Source of the DNA: Pseudomonadota bacterium
GTDB lineage: Bacteria; Bdellovibrionota; Bdellovibrionia; Bdellovibrionales; Bdellovibrionaceae
NCBI GenBank assembly: GCA_021300175.1
Contig: JAJTIC010000025.1
Coordinates: forward strand, 1 to 51,938
Direction of reading: 5' to 3'
Length of the DNA stretch: 51,938 nucleotides
Shown here: positions 29,201 through 36,480 of the stretch, one piece after another
How positions within the stretch are numbered: the first letter of the stretch is position 1
How the letters are laid out: every line of letters starts with the position of its first letter
Position numbers and translations under genes: made by a program
The notes under the pieces: model-generated
Databases searched by the model: none
What the model was told of the DNA's origin: nothing
What the model saw: only the letters and a program-made list of their open reading frames with translations

Positions 29201-29353
29201 ATAAATTGTTTGAACAGTGACGATGGGAAATGTCACATCCGGAAAAAGCTCAATCGGCGTCTTTTTAAAGCTGAAATATCCGACGGTCAAAATGGCGACC
29301 AGCACAGAGGACATAAATATGGGTCGACGGACCGAAAGTTCCCAAATTTTCAT
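26216..29353 (-). CDS. RND efflux permease (AcrB/HAE1-like)
   Basis: 1045 residues, full length for the hydrophobe/amphiphile efflux-1 RND family. The N-terminus SVRRPIFMSSVLVAILTVGY is the first membrane segment, followed by VTVQTIYPGAGPNEIETLI. The proton relay LLIDDAIVVRENI in helix 4 has the two aspartates. The second repeat includes FGLFVMQSTLDLFSMIGCIM and the later SIILVDYINQKI, and ends with TRLRPILMTSFALVMGMLPVA. It is probably a drug or metabolite exporter driven by the proton motive force. AAGGAATA precedes the ATG. No adaptor gene is in the operon. Confidence 0.95.
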   Translation of the reverse strand: MKIWELSVRRPIFMSSVLVAILTVGYFSFKKTPIELFPDVTFPIVTVQTIYPGAGPNEIETLISKPLEEEISTIAGIKNIRSINRESVSVVVAEFNLDVDIKYAEQQVRDKVSSGRRKLPDGLDDSVIRKVDPSAQPIIVVALRSKLQGGALFDLANEKVKPLLEQVNQVGLVEVVGGRQREIHVQVDRNKLAAREMSVSQIVSSLRNTGQNVPAGKVDQKDSELVFRTLGEFNSIDQIKNAIVSFFGNDVTTKLSDVAQVVDTVEDEKLRVFVNGEPSLFLNIYKQSGANTIAVSNNVFKRIDRINQELKTEFGEGSEVVAVRDMSKFVWANVFDVAESIMIGIILTVLVVFLFLGSVRSTLITGLAIPVSLIGAFALMNYFGITINIMSLLAFSLAVGLLIDDAIVVRENIFRHLEMGKGPVRAALDGTAEVGVAVLAVTLAVLAVFMPIAFLSGVVGQFFKSFGLGVCFVMVISLFDALSNAPMLSAYFGGHHEPLTGKVPTSKKPIEALLIWFDRLQTNLENRYEKLVKLVLSHPLKTMGLMLLIVFSLAASVIWIPKTFIPPNESGEFQVALELEPGTTLEKMNELMLKVEAEIKKNPLVELTLTTVGDINGRSYMGDVYVKLVPFEKRSKSTVIVKSEIRTAVQAQFAFAKPKVKDVDFVGAGQRPFVVNIIGQDLEKVRGVAQDLFTKLKDHPALQDPEISDKPGLPEFQVKIDKEKAQFYGVTPVVVGAELRAQVEGIVASKFREQGLEYDIRVRMKDDQRDLEESYSQITVPNINFRPVYLKNFSTANKEVGYATINRENRGRYISIEADIAPKGPGMGGAITDINRMFESGDIKLPEGVRYRFVGQAENFQELGESIKVAGILAIIFIFLILASLYESVVTPFTIMTVIPLAIFGGFFGLFVMQSTLDLFSMIGCIMLMGLATKNSIILVDYINQKIQEGLELKEAITVGCKTRLRPILMTSFALVMGMLPVAIGLNEASSQRKSLGIAVVGGVIVSTLLTLVLIPAVFSYIERGRRWMINNVGSKLITKDHEGH

Positions 29354-29356
29354 AAG

Positions 29357-30754
29357 TTATTCCTTCACAAAAAGTTCAAGTGAATCCACAAAGCGACGTA
29401 ACTGGAGCTCTAAACTAATTCTTTGTGTTCTTGAGTTTGCATAATCTTGTTCAAAGGTCAGAACTTGATAAGTTGTTGAGCGTCCGTTGTTATACTTGCT
29501 TCGCTCGAGATCCGCTTTTTCTTTTTGTATTTTTTCAAGCTCGCGGATCAATTGCCACTGAGACCACAGAGCTTTCGCTTGGTCTTCTGTTTTCTTTGAC
29601 TCAAGCTCCGCATCTCGAGCGCGAGCTCTTTCGGCCGCTGATTGGCTTTCAGCGAGTTGCTGGTAACCCGACCTCACGTCAGCGGAATTACCAATATCCA
29701 GTGGCATCGTGAAGTTCAATGCCACCAAACGGTACTCTTTATCTTGATTCCAAACATTCCGTTCAGCCGTGGATTGATTTGTAGCGCGGCCCGCCTTTGA
29801 ATAAGTCATGCTGAGGTCCAACAAAGGTTTGTTTTTTTCTTTCTGAGCCAAGTAATTATTTCGACTAGCAACAAGATTCTGTTCTAAAACTTTATAGTCT
29901 ATGCGCTGGGCTTCTTTGCTTATGTTTACTTCGAGTTGAGCCTTGACAACTTCAGGCATGCGCAAATTTTGAGGAACCACATCGCCTTGGTGATTAATCA
30001 TTGAGTTAAATTTTCGAGCAGCTTCTTTAAGCTTCTGCTCAGCTATCGTGAGCTCGATCTTTCGAGAAGAGACAAGGGCTTCCGTTTGGTAAAGATCACT
30101 TCGATCGGATAAGTTTCTTGCAACCCGAGATTGAGCCCAGGACAGAATTTTTTCTGCTCTTTCGAGAGAATTTTTTTGAATTTCGTAATTTCTTTGCTGC
30201 GTGTACATGTTATAGAAGGTCTCTTTAATCTCAGATTCTTTTTGTATTCTCTGAGACCTTGCGCTCAATTTTTGAAGCTGAAGTTGGCTGTCGAGCTGCT
30301 CTTGTGTGGCGCGAATTTCGGCACCCCAGAAGTTTCTCCAGAGGGGCAGGCTCAATTCTAGCTTGGGATAAACATCATGATATTCCGACGTGGGAATCAA
30401 CGAAGCATTGGAAATTTTTGTATGAGAGTAGTTCTGACTCAAACTCCACTGTAAACCAATTTGGGACTGTTGCTTCATGCCAATTGAGAGGGTTTGATTT
30501 TTTGTCGTGTCACCCTGAGCGGCCGTGTTTGTCGTCGGGCGGCCATCATGAAGGTCTGAGTAAGTCGTAAAAAAATTCAGACCCGTCAGCAGAGCAGCGG
30601 CATTTTGACTGCGAAGAGCTCCCGCTTCCATCTTTAGAGCTGCTTCATATCCAGGGTCTTGTAGGCTTGCAGCTTTCATGAATTGGTCCAATGTCATCTC
30701 TGTCGCAGAGAAAGCACTTTGTGCCGAAAATAGTAGAACCAGCAATGATGTCAT
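29357..30754 (-). CDS. TolC-family outer-membrane efflux protein
   Basis: 465 residues with a signal peptide (LLVLLFSAQSAFSA). The two OEP repeats are typical helical/coiled stretches: EIKETFYNMYTQQRNYEIQK, then LYQTEALVSSRKIELTIAEQ in the first, and NSADVRSGYQQLAESQSAAE then YQVLTFEQDYANSRTQRISL in the second. It supplies the outer-membrane duct of an efflux pump. GGAGGCATT is its ribosome site, and its start overlaps tetR by four bases. It is followed after three bases by the RND permease. Confidence 0.85.
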   Translation of the reverse strand: MTSLLVLLFSAQSAFSATEMTLDQFMKAASLQDPGYEAALKMEAGALRSQNAAALLTGLNFFTTYSDLHDGRPTTNTAAQGDTTKNQTLSIGMKQQSQIGLQWSLSQNYSHTKISNASLIPTSEYHDVYPKLELSLPLWRNFWGAEIRATQEQLDSQLQLQKLSARSQRIQKESEIKETFYNMYTQQRNYEIQKNSLERAEKILSWAQSRVARNLSDRSDLYQTEALVSSRKIELTIAEQKLKEAARKFNSMINHQGDVVPQNLRMPEVVKAQLEVNISKEAQRIDYKVLEQNLVASRNNYLAQKEKNKPLLDLSMTYSKAGRATNQSTAERNVWNQDKEYRLVALNFTMPLDIGNSADVRSGYQQLAESQSAAERARARDAELESKKTEDQAKALWSQWQLIRELEKIQKEKADLERSKYNNGRSTTYQVLTFEQDYANSRTQRISLELQLRRFVDSLELFVKE

Positions 30755-31365
30755 TTGAGAATGCCTCCTAGAAGCAGTTGAGTGATAAAATCAATAAATC
30801 TTTCACGATCCCGAGGAAATTCAAAAGATCCCTTCATGGTCTTCAGTCCACATTGGTTGACATTGAGATAACCAAGAACACCTTCAAAAAGAAATCCCAT
30901 AAATACTCGAGTGTCCAAATCATCACGAATGACTTGATTTTTTTTAGCGGCTGCAAAAACTTCTTCAATTTGATCGGCCACGGGGCCGATCATTTGTTCG
31001 TGAATTTCTCGAGAATAGGGGAGGTTGTCGACTCGTTCGCGATGCATGATTCGAGTGAACTCTGCACTATCCAACTGAAGGGCTGTGACCAAAGCTACCA
31101 TCGAGCGCACTTCATGGCTAAAGAGTTCCTTGCTCATTTGATCAATCGAGTCCTTAGAAAAAATGGCTTGGATTTCTGTGAGAGTTTTCTCTAAGTGATC
31201 TTGAAGCATGGCTTTGTAAAGACCTTCTTTGCCGCCAAAATAATAAGAGATCATGGCTGGATTTTGTTCAGACTCGGCTGCGATCTCACGAATAGAGGCC
31301 CCCTCAAAGCCCTTCTGGGCAAACAATGAGCGAGCGGCTTTGAGAATTTGAGATTTTGGTTCCAT
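30751..31365 (-). CDS. TetR/AcrR-family regulator (efflux operon repressor)
   Basis: 204 residues. The N-terminal HTH is clear: ILKAARSLFAQKGFEGASIR, then EIAAESEQNPAMISYYFGGK and EGLYKAMLQDHL. The C-terminal ligand domain is of the CerR/DUF1956-like type (FTRIMHRERVDNLPYSREIH). It is the first gene of the tetR-tolC-RND operon and very probably represses it through the palindrome just upstream. The start ATG has only a weak upstream ribosome site. Confidence 0.9.
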   Translation of the reverse strand: MEPKSQILKAARSLFAQKGFEGASIREIAAESEQNPAMISYYFGGKEGLYKAMLQDHLEKTLTEIQAIFSKDSIDQMSKELFSHEVRSMVALVTALQLDSAEFTRIMHRERVDNLPYSREIHEQMIGPVADQIEEVFAAAKKNQVIRDDLDTRVFMGFLFEGVLGYLNVNQCGLKTMKGSFEFPRDRERFIDFITQLLLGGILK

Positions 31366-31380
31366 GAACCAACAGTAATT

Positions 31381-31421
31381 AAACGTTTGATTAATTTCAA
31401 TGGAAATTTAATCGAGCGTTT
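31381..31421. promoter_or_regulatory. 41-bp imperfect palindrome, likely TetR operator
   Basis: Two copies of AAACG-(T/C)-T-(T/C)-GATTAA face each other around position 31401. The first runs from 31381 and the second is on the opposite strand ending at 31421. It lies 16 bases upstream of tetR and is the obvious operator for autoregulation. Confidence 0.7.
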
Positions 31422-31467
31422 AACCATGAATTCGCAAGTTATTAGTCAGTCTATTCAATATTTTACG

Positions 31468-32067
31468 TTATATTGTCTTTAGAATTTCATGCATTCCCGC
31501 CTGGGCACCCCAAGCCAAACTCGCAAAAAAAACCAAGGTCCCAAGCGTTGCTAAGTATCCCACAAAGGTCAGCGCTCCGTCCTCTTCGATCTCAGAAAGC
31601 CCAAGAAACAAGAGCGACCATGCTGGCGCACTGTTGGTTCCAGGGATAGGCAAAGGCAGTGAAAGCAAAAATCCATTCACCAGAATCAAAAGTCCCGTAC
31701 AGCGATGAAAAATCTGGCTCTGAAAAATAGGCCAGCGTGGCTTAATCATTCTTTCAATCTTCAGAAAAACAGTCTCAGCAACTTCAGCAGAGCGATGGAG
31801 AAGATCTTTATTCACCTTCATTTGGCGAAACCTTAGGGGCACCCAGGGGGGGATGTGGATCATCATACAGAAACCGATAATAGAAATCATAAGTCCAAAT
31901 GGAGCCGAAAGGCCCATCGTAGGTATTGGCTGCAAAAATGGAATTGTAAACACTGTCATCACCAGCGCATGACCTTTATCAGCTAAAAGATCCACAATCT
32001 GCTGAATTGTGAGTTCTTGGTTTGAGGATCGCTCTTTCAGTTGATGAAAAGTCTGAGAAAGTTTCAT
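31468..32067 (-). CDS. exoD: ExoD family membrane protein
   Basis: 199 residues with about four hydrophobic segments. The order fits ExoD (PF06055): LTIQQIVDLLADKGHALVMT, then VFTIPFLQPIPTMGLSAPFG, IHIPPWVPLRFRQ, and LILVNGFLLSLPLPIPGTNS near the end. The PIPG/NS motif and the N-terminal GH are characteristic. ExoD was named from exopolysaccharide and alkali-tolerance phenotypes in Sinorhizobium, but the biochemistry is unknown. It is divergent from the metallo-beta-lactamase-fold gene. Confidence 0.85.
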   Translation of the reverse strand: MKLSQTFHQLKERSSNQELTIQQIVDLLADKGHALVMTVFTIPFLQPIPTMGLSAPFGLMISIIGFCMMIHIPPWVPLRFRQMKVNKDLLHRSAEVAETVFLKIERMIKPRWPIFQSQIFHRCTGLLILVNGFLLSLPLPIPGTNSAPAWSLLFLGLSEIEEDGALTFVGYLATLGTLVFFASLAWGAQAGMHEILKTI

Positions 32068-32138
32068 GTCATATGTCCTTTGTTAAACCATGTTATAATC
32101 TCTAGCTTTTGGCAACTGATCTTGTTAACCCTTCTGTT

Positions 32139-33155
32139 ATGATTCGCCTGCCTTCCTCGCGCTACAATCAGCAAAAAAAGCAGTTCGAAAACTTAAATCC
32201 TTTGCCAACAAAGCAAATGAGGTCGGTTAAAAATTCCGTCAAAGTTCTGAACGAAGTCACTCTCCGACGCTCCCCCCATCGTCTGCCTAGAAAATCTCTC
32301 CCATTTATAGCGCCAGATTTTCAAAGTTTCAAAAATGAAGCTCCTGATGGAAGCTTTATCTGGTTCGGACACTCCAGCTTCATGATCAAGCTGGATTCAA
32401 AAGTTATTCTCTTTGATCCAGCTTACTTTAGCTTGTCCCCTGTTCAGGGGATCATGAATCGATTTTCTCCATTTCCCCTCGATTTAGCTACTTTTCCTGA
32501 GATCGATTATTTAATTCTTTCTCACAATCACTATGATCATCTGGATTTGAAGGCCCTTAAATTTCTAGTGGGGAAATCAAAAAAAATTTTAATGCCGCTG
32601 AAAGTGCAACAGTATCTTCAAGCTTTCAAAGAAATTCTTCCCGAGGTCCAAGAGCTCGATTGGGGCCAGGAGTATAGCGATCATGCCTTCAGATTTATAT
32701 GTGCTCCCGCCCAGCACTTTTCTGGGCGCGGACTACTTGATAGTAATGCGAGTCTTTGGTGTTCATGGATTGTTCAAAGCCAATCGCAGAAAGTTTACTT
32801 TTCAGGGGACACCGGTTACTCGGATCACTTTAAAATGATTGGCGATCTGTACGGCCCCTTTGATATCACTTTTCTTGAAAATGGTCAGTACAATGAACTA
32901 TGGAAAGCCGTTCATATGCTCCCCGAAGAGGCTGTGCAAGCTCATCTTGACCTCAAGGGCAAATATTTTGTTCCCATTCACTGGGGAGCATATTGTCTTT
33001 CAGTGCACTCATGGTTTGAGCCTGCAGAAAGAGCCCTGCAAGCGAGTCTAAAATCGAATGTCTCCATCCTCTTTCCAACCCAAGGTCAACTTGTCACTGA
33101 TCGAAGCTCATTACTCAAGGAAATCCCTTGGTGGAAGAATTGTCTCGATTACTGA
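32139..33155 (+). CDS. Metallo-beta-lactamase-fold hydrolase (NAPE-PLD/UlaG-like)
   Basis: 338 residues from ATG 32139. The metal site is clear: HNHYDHLD (HxHxDH), HFSGRG downstream, then YFSGDTGY with the bridging Asp and PIHWGAY near the end. The domain starts at about FIWFGHSSFMIKLDSKVILF, and the preceding RYNQQKKQFENLNPL fits the family prefix. These enzymes hydrolyse phosphodiester or acyl bonds, including N-acyl-phosphatidylethanolamine in the founding member. An upstream TTG at 32109 is possible; neither start has a good ribosome site. No signal peptide. Confidence 0.8.
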   Translation: MIRLPSSRYNQQKKQFENLNPLPTKQMRSVKNSVKVLNEVTLRRSPHRLPRKSLPFIAPDFQSFKNEAPDGSFIWFGHSSFMIKLDSKVILFDPAYFSLSPVQGIMNRFSPFPLDLATFPEIDYLILSHNHYDHLDLKALKFLVGKSKKILMPLKVQQYLQAFKEILPEVQELDWGQEYSDHAFRFICAPAQHFSGRGLLDSNASLWCSWIVQSQSQKVYFSGDTGYSDHFKMIGDLYGPFDITFLENGQYNELWKAVHMLPEEAVQAHLDLKGKYFVPIHWGAYCLSVHSWFEPAERALQASLKSNVSILFPTQGQLVTDRSSLLKEIPWWKNCLDY

Positions 33156-33167
33156 AACTGAAAATAG

Positions 33168-33183
33168 AGTTCTGATCAGAACT
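33168..33183. terminator. Palindrome in the convergent gap, possible bidirectional terminator
   Basis: AGTTCT-GATC-AGAACT is a perfect 16-base palindrome in the 30-base space between two convergent genes. No long T run follows on either strand, so the role is uncertain. Confidence 0.35.
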
Positions 33184-33185
33184 AA

Positions 33186-33695
33186 TCATGACGAAACAAT
33201 CCGCTGATTGATAACTTTCAAACCTTCGATTTCCAAAAGTTTCTTTTTGAGCTCAACTCCACCGGCATAGCCGTGCAGACGACCGTCCGATGCAATGACT
33301 CGATGACAGGGAACTAGAATTGGAATTGGATTTTTTGAATTCGCTCCTGCCACCGCACGAACGGCATTTTCTTTCTTTAATTTTCGAGCTTGCTTCAAAT
33401 AAGAAGTGGTCTGACCAAAAGGTATTTTCATGAGCTCATTCCAAACCCTGGTTTGAAACTCAGTTCCAACACCAGCGATCGGGACGGTGAATTCTTGGCG
33501 AGAACCAGCAAAATATTCTTTTAACTCCTGCTCGCACTGTTTGAGGATTGGATGATTTTTGTTTTCTGCAAGGCCCTGAAAAGCTTGTTTGTCTTTTTTC
33601 TGATTTGGCAGCAGAAGCGCGACGATGGCCTCTTGATTTGCCACGATGGTGAACTCGCCAAGGGGAGTTTCAAATGTTTTTTTGGAAAGATTCAC
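33186..33695 (-). CDS. ogt: Methylated-DNA--protein-cysteine methyltransferase
   Basis: 169 residues from a GTG start. The active site IPILVPCHRVIASDG is intact with acceptor Cys-130, and GYAGGVELKKKLLEIEG follows as in all MGMT/Ogt proteins. FQTRVWNELMKIPFGQTTSY is the DNA-binding HTH start. It repairs O6-alkylguanine in DNA by irreversible alkyl transfer to its cysteine. No Ada regulatory domain is attached. It could equally be named ada-C-like. Confidence 0.92.
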   Translation of the reverse strand: MNLSKKTFETPLGEFTIVANQEAIVALLLPNQKKDKQAFQGLAENKNHPILKQCEQELKEYFAGSRQEFTVPIAGVGTEFQTRVWNELMKIPFGQTTSYLKQARKLKKENAVRAVAGANSKNPIPILVPCHRVIASDGRLHGYAGGVELKKKLLEIEGLKVINQRIVSS

Positions 33696-33730
33696 GGCGC
33701 TGATCCCAATAAAGTTTTGAGAAGCAAAAA

Positions 33731-33806
33731 TGGCTCAGGAGGAGGGACTCGAACCCCCGACCAAGCGGTTAACAGCCGCTTGCTCTACCGACTGAGCTAC
33801 TCCTGA
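33731..33806 (-). tRNA. tRNA-Asn (GUU)
   Basis: Acceptor arms TCAGGAG and CTCCTGA pair fully. The D arm is GCTC-AGTCGGTA-GAGC, the anticodon loop is CTGTTAA with anticodon GTT and stem AGCGG/CCGCT, and the T loop is TTCGAGT. A discriminator G and encoded CCA follow, then TTTTTG. Confidence 0.97.
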
Positions 33807-33821
33807 ACGCGAGGTTCGAAA

Positions 33822-34007
33822 CTACTGATTTTGGGGAGGCTTGTCAACTGGCGGCTGGGCCTCGAGCAGAACATGGAGCAGCGAGTTTTGGCCCCCAGCA
33901 AAGCCTCCAGAAGACAAGTAACTCATCGTCCACAGCACACCCGCCAGCGCCAAACCCAAGGCTAGGATCCTAAAGATAAGGGCATCTCTATTCACTCTTG
34001 CTTTCAT
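33822..34007 (-). CDS. Small single-span membrane protein
   Basis: 61 residues. A basic start MKARVNRDALIF is followed by a hydrophobic helix LALGLALAGVLWTMSYL and a polar, proline-rich end (LLEAQPPVDKPPQNQ). The start overlaps the stop of the GNAT gene as ATGA, so it is translated with it. No family recognised. Confidence 0.55.
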   Translation of the reverse strand: MKARVNRDALIFRILALGLALAGVLWTMSYLSSGGFAGGQNSLLHVLLEAQPPVDKPPQNQ

Positions 34008-34837
34008 TTAAAAAGGATATAACTAGAGGCACCTACCGGTCTATAGCCAATTTTCTGATAAATCGCATTCGAGACCGGATTGTTTAAATCCGTATATAAA
34101 AATACACCCGGTTTCCCTGAGTCTAAGTCTTCCTGACTCATGGCTGCCACCAAGTTCGAGGCAAACCCCTGACCCCGAAATTCAGTTGGGGTGTAGACAG
34201 CACCGATGCTCACCCCAAAATCAGATGGCCTTGAAAACACCGCCATCGCACGTGGTTCCTCATCAATGACCCAATATCTTAAAGTTCCTCGGAGCAAAAG
34301 CCGCTCTGAAGCTAGACGAGCCTGTTCATGGTTGATCGGTTCGTGGGGAAGGGCTTCATCCACAAAGGCTTTGTACCAGGTCTCAATAAGCTGTCCATGC
34401 TGAGCTTTCATGGGAATCGCCTGACCTTGGATTCGACGGGGTGGGATCACTTCTTTGAGCTCAAAGATCATTTGTTCAAGAAAGCCTGAGATTTGATCCT
34501 CTGTTTGATTCACCCAAAGATTTGCAAAGGCATGGGATAATTCCTTGGGGCCAACTACGCCTTTGAAATTCCGAGGGCTTTTCGACAAGTGCTCCACCAA
34601 ATGTGGCAGCGCAGAAGCCTCCCCATGAGACAAGATCAAATTATGTGGAGGTGTCGTGAAAGTACAAATCTGGATTTCTTCATTTTGCCTCAGGATCATT
34701 TGCTCTGAAGGACCGCCAATCCCCCGCCTCACCGATTCCGCCAGACCCATCATCAATGAATTCATGGCGGGTGCGTTGGCCAGATAAGGGAAAGCACTGG
34801 TCATAAATTGCCTGAGATCCAGTTGTTGCAATGGCAT
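34004..34837 (-). CDS. GNAT-family N-acetyltransferase
   Basis: 277 residues. The C-terminal GNAT fold is clear: IGAVYTPTEFRGQGFASNLV holds the acetyl-CoA-binding R/Q-x-x-G-x-G/A signature, and LYTDLNNPVSNAIYQKIGYR is the usual last strand. The N-terminal 130 residues form an additional domain of the FR47/DUF-type two-domain acetyltransferases. Substrate unknown. AAAGAG lies before the ATG. A small membrane protein gene overlaps its end. Confidence 0.85.
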   Translation of the reverse strand: MPLQQLDLRQFMTSAFPYLANAPAMNSLMMGLAESVRRGIGGPSEQMILRQNEEIQICTFTTPPHNLILSHGEASALPHLVEHLSKSPRNFKGVVGPKELSHAFANLWVNQTEDQISGFLEQMIFELKEVIPPRRIQGQAIPMKAQHGQLIETWYKAFVDEALPHEPINHEQARLASERLLLRGTLRYWVIDEEPRAMAVFSRPSDFGVSIGAVYTPTEFRGQGFASNLVAAMSQEDLDSGKPGVFLYTDLNNPVSNAIYQKIGYRPVGASSYILFK

Positions 34838-34934
34838 GGGAACTCTTTAGTAAAAGCGTTGATTAAAAGTTAGCGTAAAAGCTTTATTTCCGCCAGATTC
34901 AACTCGGGTCCCCACTGAAAAAACCGTCATTCGA

Positions 34935-35423
34935 TCAAAATTCTGCTCGAGCTTTCCTTCCACGAAGTCTTGGATTCAGAGAATCCAAGACTCCAGGATC
35001 TTCACTGGGGCTTGAGCTTCTAACCTGAGAATCAATTTCTGCAGGAACCCCCTGTTTTTTGAAGGCTGGTTTCAATGAAACTTCAGCCCACTCTTCAAGA
35101 TCGATTTCATTTTTCTTAGCAACATTCCTCATATAAAGAACGATGATATCGTTCGAAGACAAGTTTCCCGCTTTGGCTCTGAAAGCAATTTGGTTCGCCA
35201 ATTCACGATCCAATTTTTCATCCCTGATTTCCACAACGAGGAGAGTTCTTTCGTCAACCGGTGTGGTTGTCCTTGGCGCTTTGAAAGCCTGCTCATAAGG
35301 AAGTTTCTCTCTGCTTTCTCGTTCTTCTCTGACGATCTTTTGAATGGTGAAGGCAGTGAGATTGGGATCCTCCACAGCAATCGAGTCCGCCCAGATCGGT
35401 GAAATTGTGAAATAGAAGATCAA
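34935..35423 (-). CDS. Exported protein with an amber stop in its signal peptide
   Basis: The open frame starts at a TTG at 35423 and gives 162 residues. Upstream in the same frame an ATG at 35441 encodes MIRIL, then TAG (35426-35424), then LIFYFTISPIWA-DS. Read through the TAG, this is a normal signal peptide with cleavage before DS. The TTG has no clear ribosome site, so the real gene probably begins at 35441 and is broken by the amber codon. The mature part is helical and charged (IVREERESREKLPYEQAF, DIIVLYMRNVAKKNEIDLEE). No family recognised. A sequencing error would give the same picture. Confidence 0.5.
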   Translation of the reverse strand: MIFYFTISPIWADSIAVEDPNLTAFTIQKIVREERESREKLPYEQAFKAPRTTTPVDERTLLVVEIRDEKLDRELANQIAFRAKAGNLSSNDIIVLYMRNVAKKNEIDLEEWAEVSLKPAFKKQGVPAEIDSQVRSSSPSEDPGVLDSLNPRLRGRKARAEF

Positions 35424-35667
35424 CTAAAGAATTCGAATCATAGGCTTTTTGTACGCAAGCTTTGGGCCTTGTTCCAATCTGAGAAATCGAGCTTCAAATC
35501 TTACTTAAGCCCTTCTGACCTCACGGTCGCTGTCTGTTCATCCACTGACTGCCGAGTGCTTATGCACGTCACTCTGTCTCATTTCTAGACAGGCGCTCTG
35601 ACCCGGGAGCTATTTAATCAATGCCTAGATTTTGCAGGCTGTCACCTCGTACCTAAAGGAGGTAACC

Positions 35668-36258
35668 ATGAAAAAAATGGGATTATTTTTGGCTATCACG
35701 TTGATGGCAGTTCAATCATTTGGCCAGAACTCTGGAATGCAAGAGCGCAGATTACGTTCCGTTGAAGATCAAGTGAGCAATCTTCAAAGAGTTGTCGAAG
35801 GGCAGCAATTTCAAATTGAAAATCTGAATCGCCGCCTTGAACGTCTCGAATTCGGTGGTGGACCGATCAATCCTCGAGAGAATGTTAGTGTTTGTATGCT
35901 GGTTGCTTCTTCTTTCCTGAAAACTTATCTTGGGACTGGAAAGAACAAAATGGATGCAGAATATTCTGCCCGTGAAAGTTGTCAGAAGGGTGTTCACTCA
36001 TCGTTCTGTCGAAGTGGAGCTCTCAAGTGTGATTCAAATCTCGACACTGCTTTTGAGTCTGAAGCTGTTTGCTTGGTAACTGCAGCTACATACGGCAGAA
36101 CTTATCGTGGTGAGGGTCGCACAGCGATTGAAGCAGAGGCTAAAGCTAAACAAGCATGTCAGGAAGATGTTCATGCTTCTTACTGTGGAAACGTGAAAGC
36201 ACGCTGTGAAGTCACTCCGAAGGCAATTGACGGCGACATTTACAGAAGAGTTCGTTAA
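35668..36258 (+). CDS. Secreted protein with two Cys-rich repeat modules
   Basis: 196 residues from ATG 35668, behind AAAGGAGGTAACC, an almost perfect ribosome site. The signal peptide LFLAITLMAVQSFGQ is followed by a coiled coil (VEDQVSNLQRVVEGQQFQIE, then NLNRRLERLEF). Two modules of equal length follow at about residues 75-122 and 134-181. Each starts VC and has four cysteines with the same spacing: VCMLVASSFLKTYLGTGKNK against VCLVTAATYGRTYRGEGRTA, then ESCQKGVHSSFC against QACQEDVHASYC. They form an internal duplication. Disulfide-bonded repeats after a trimerising coil suggest an extracellular or periplasmic structural protein. No family recognised. Confidence 0.75.
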   Translation: MKKMGLFLAITLMAVQSFGQNSGMQERRLRSVEDQVSNLQRVVEGQQFQIENLNRRLERLEFGGGPINPRENVSVCMLVASSFLKTYLGTGKNKMDAEYSARESCQKGVHSSFCRSGALKCDSNLDTAFESEAVCLVTAATYGRTYRGEGRTAIEAEAKAKQACQEDVHASYCGNVKARCEVTPKAIDGDIYRRVR

Positions 36259-36269
36259 TTGAAAGAAAA

Positions 36270-36346
36270 TGGTGCAGCCGCCAGGAGTCGAACCTGGGAC
36301 CCCAACATTCGTAGTGTTGTACTCTATCCAGCTGAGCTACGGCTGC
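36270..36346 (-). tRNA. tRNA-Arg (ACG)
   Basis: Acceptor GCAGCCG pairs with CGGCTGC. The anticodon arm is CAACA-CTACGAA-TGTTG with ACG (inosine-modified in bacteria), and the T arm is CCAGG-TTCGACT-CCTGG. Discriminator A and encoded CCA are present. It closely follows the E. coli tRNA-Arg(ACG) layout. Confidence 0.97.
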
Positions 36347-36480
36347 ACATGTTAAGGTGTGGGGAATCTATGCAGATTCCTCCCTAAAATCAAGTTTCTG
36401 CACCCTCACATCTCTTTTTTTGATCATTTTGCAAACTCTTGGACTTCAAGATAGATTAAAAGCTTACCAGTGAGGTCCCT

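Noticed and set aside
33552-33806. 84-codon plus-strand frame across the MGMT gene and tRNA-Asn
   Set aside because: It overlaps a certain tRNA and a clear MGMT gene on the other strand.
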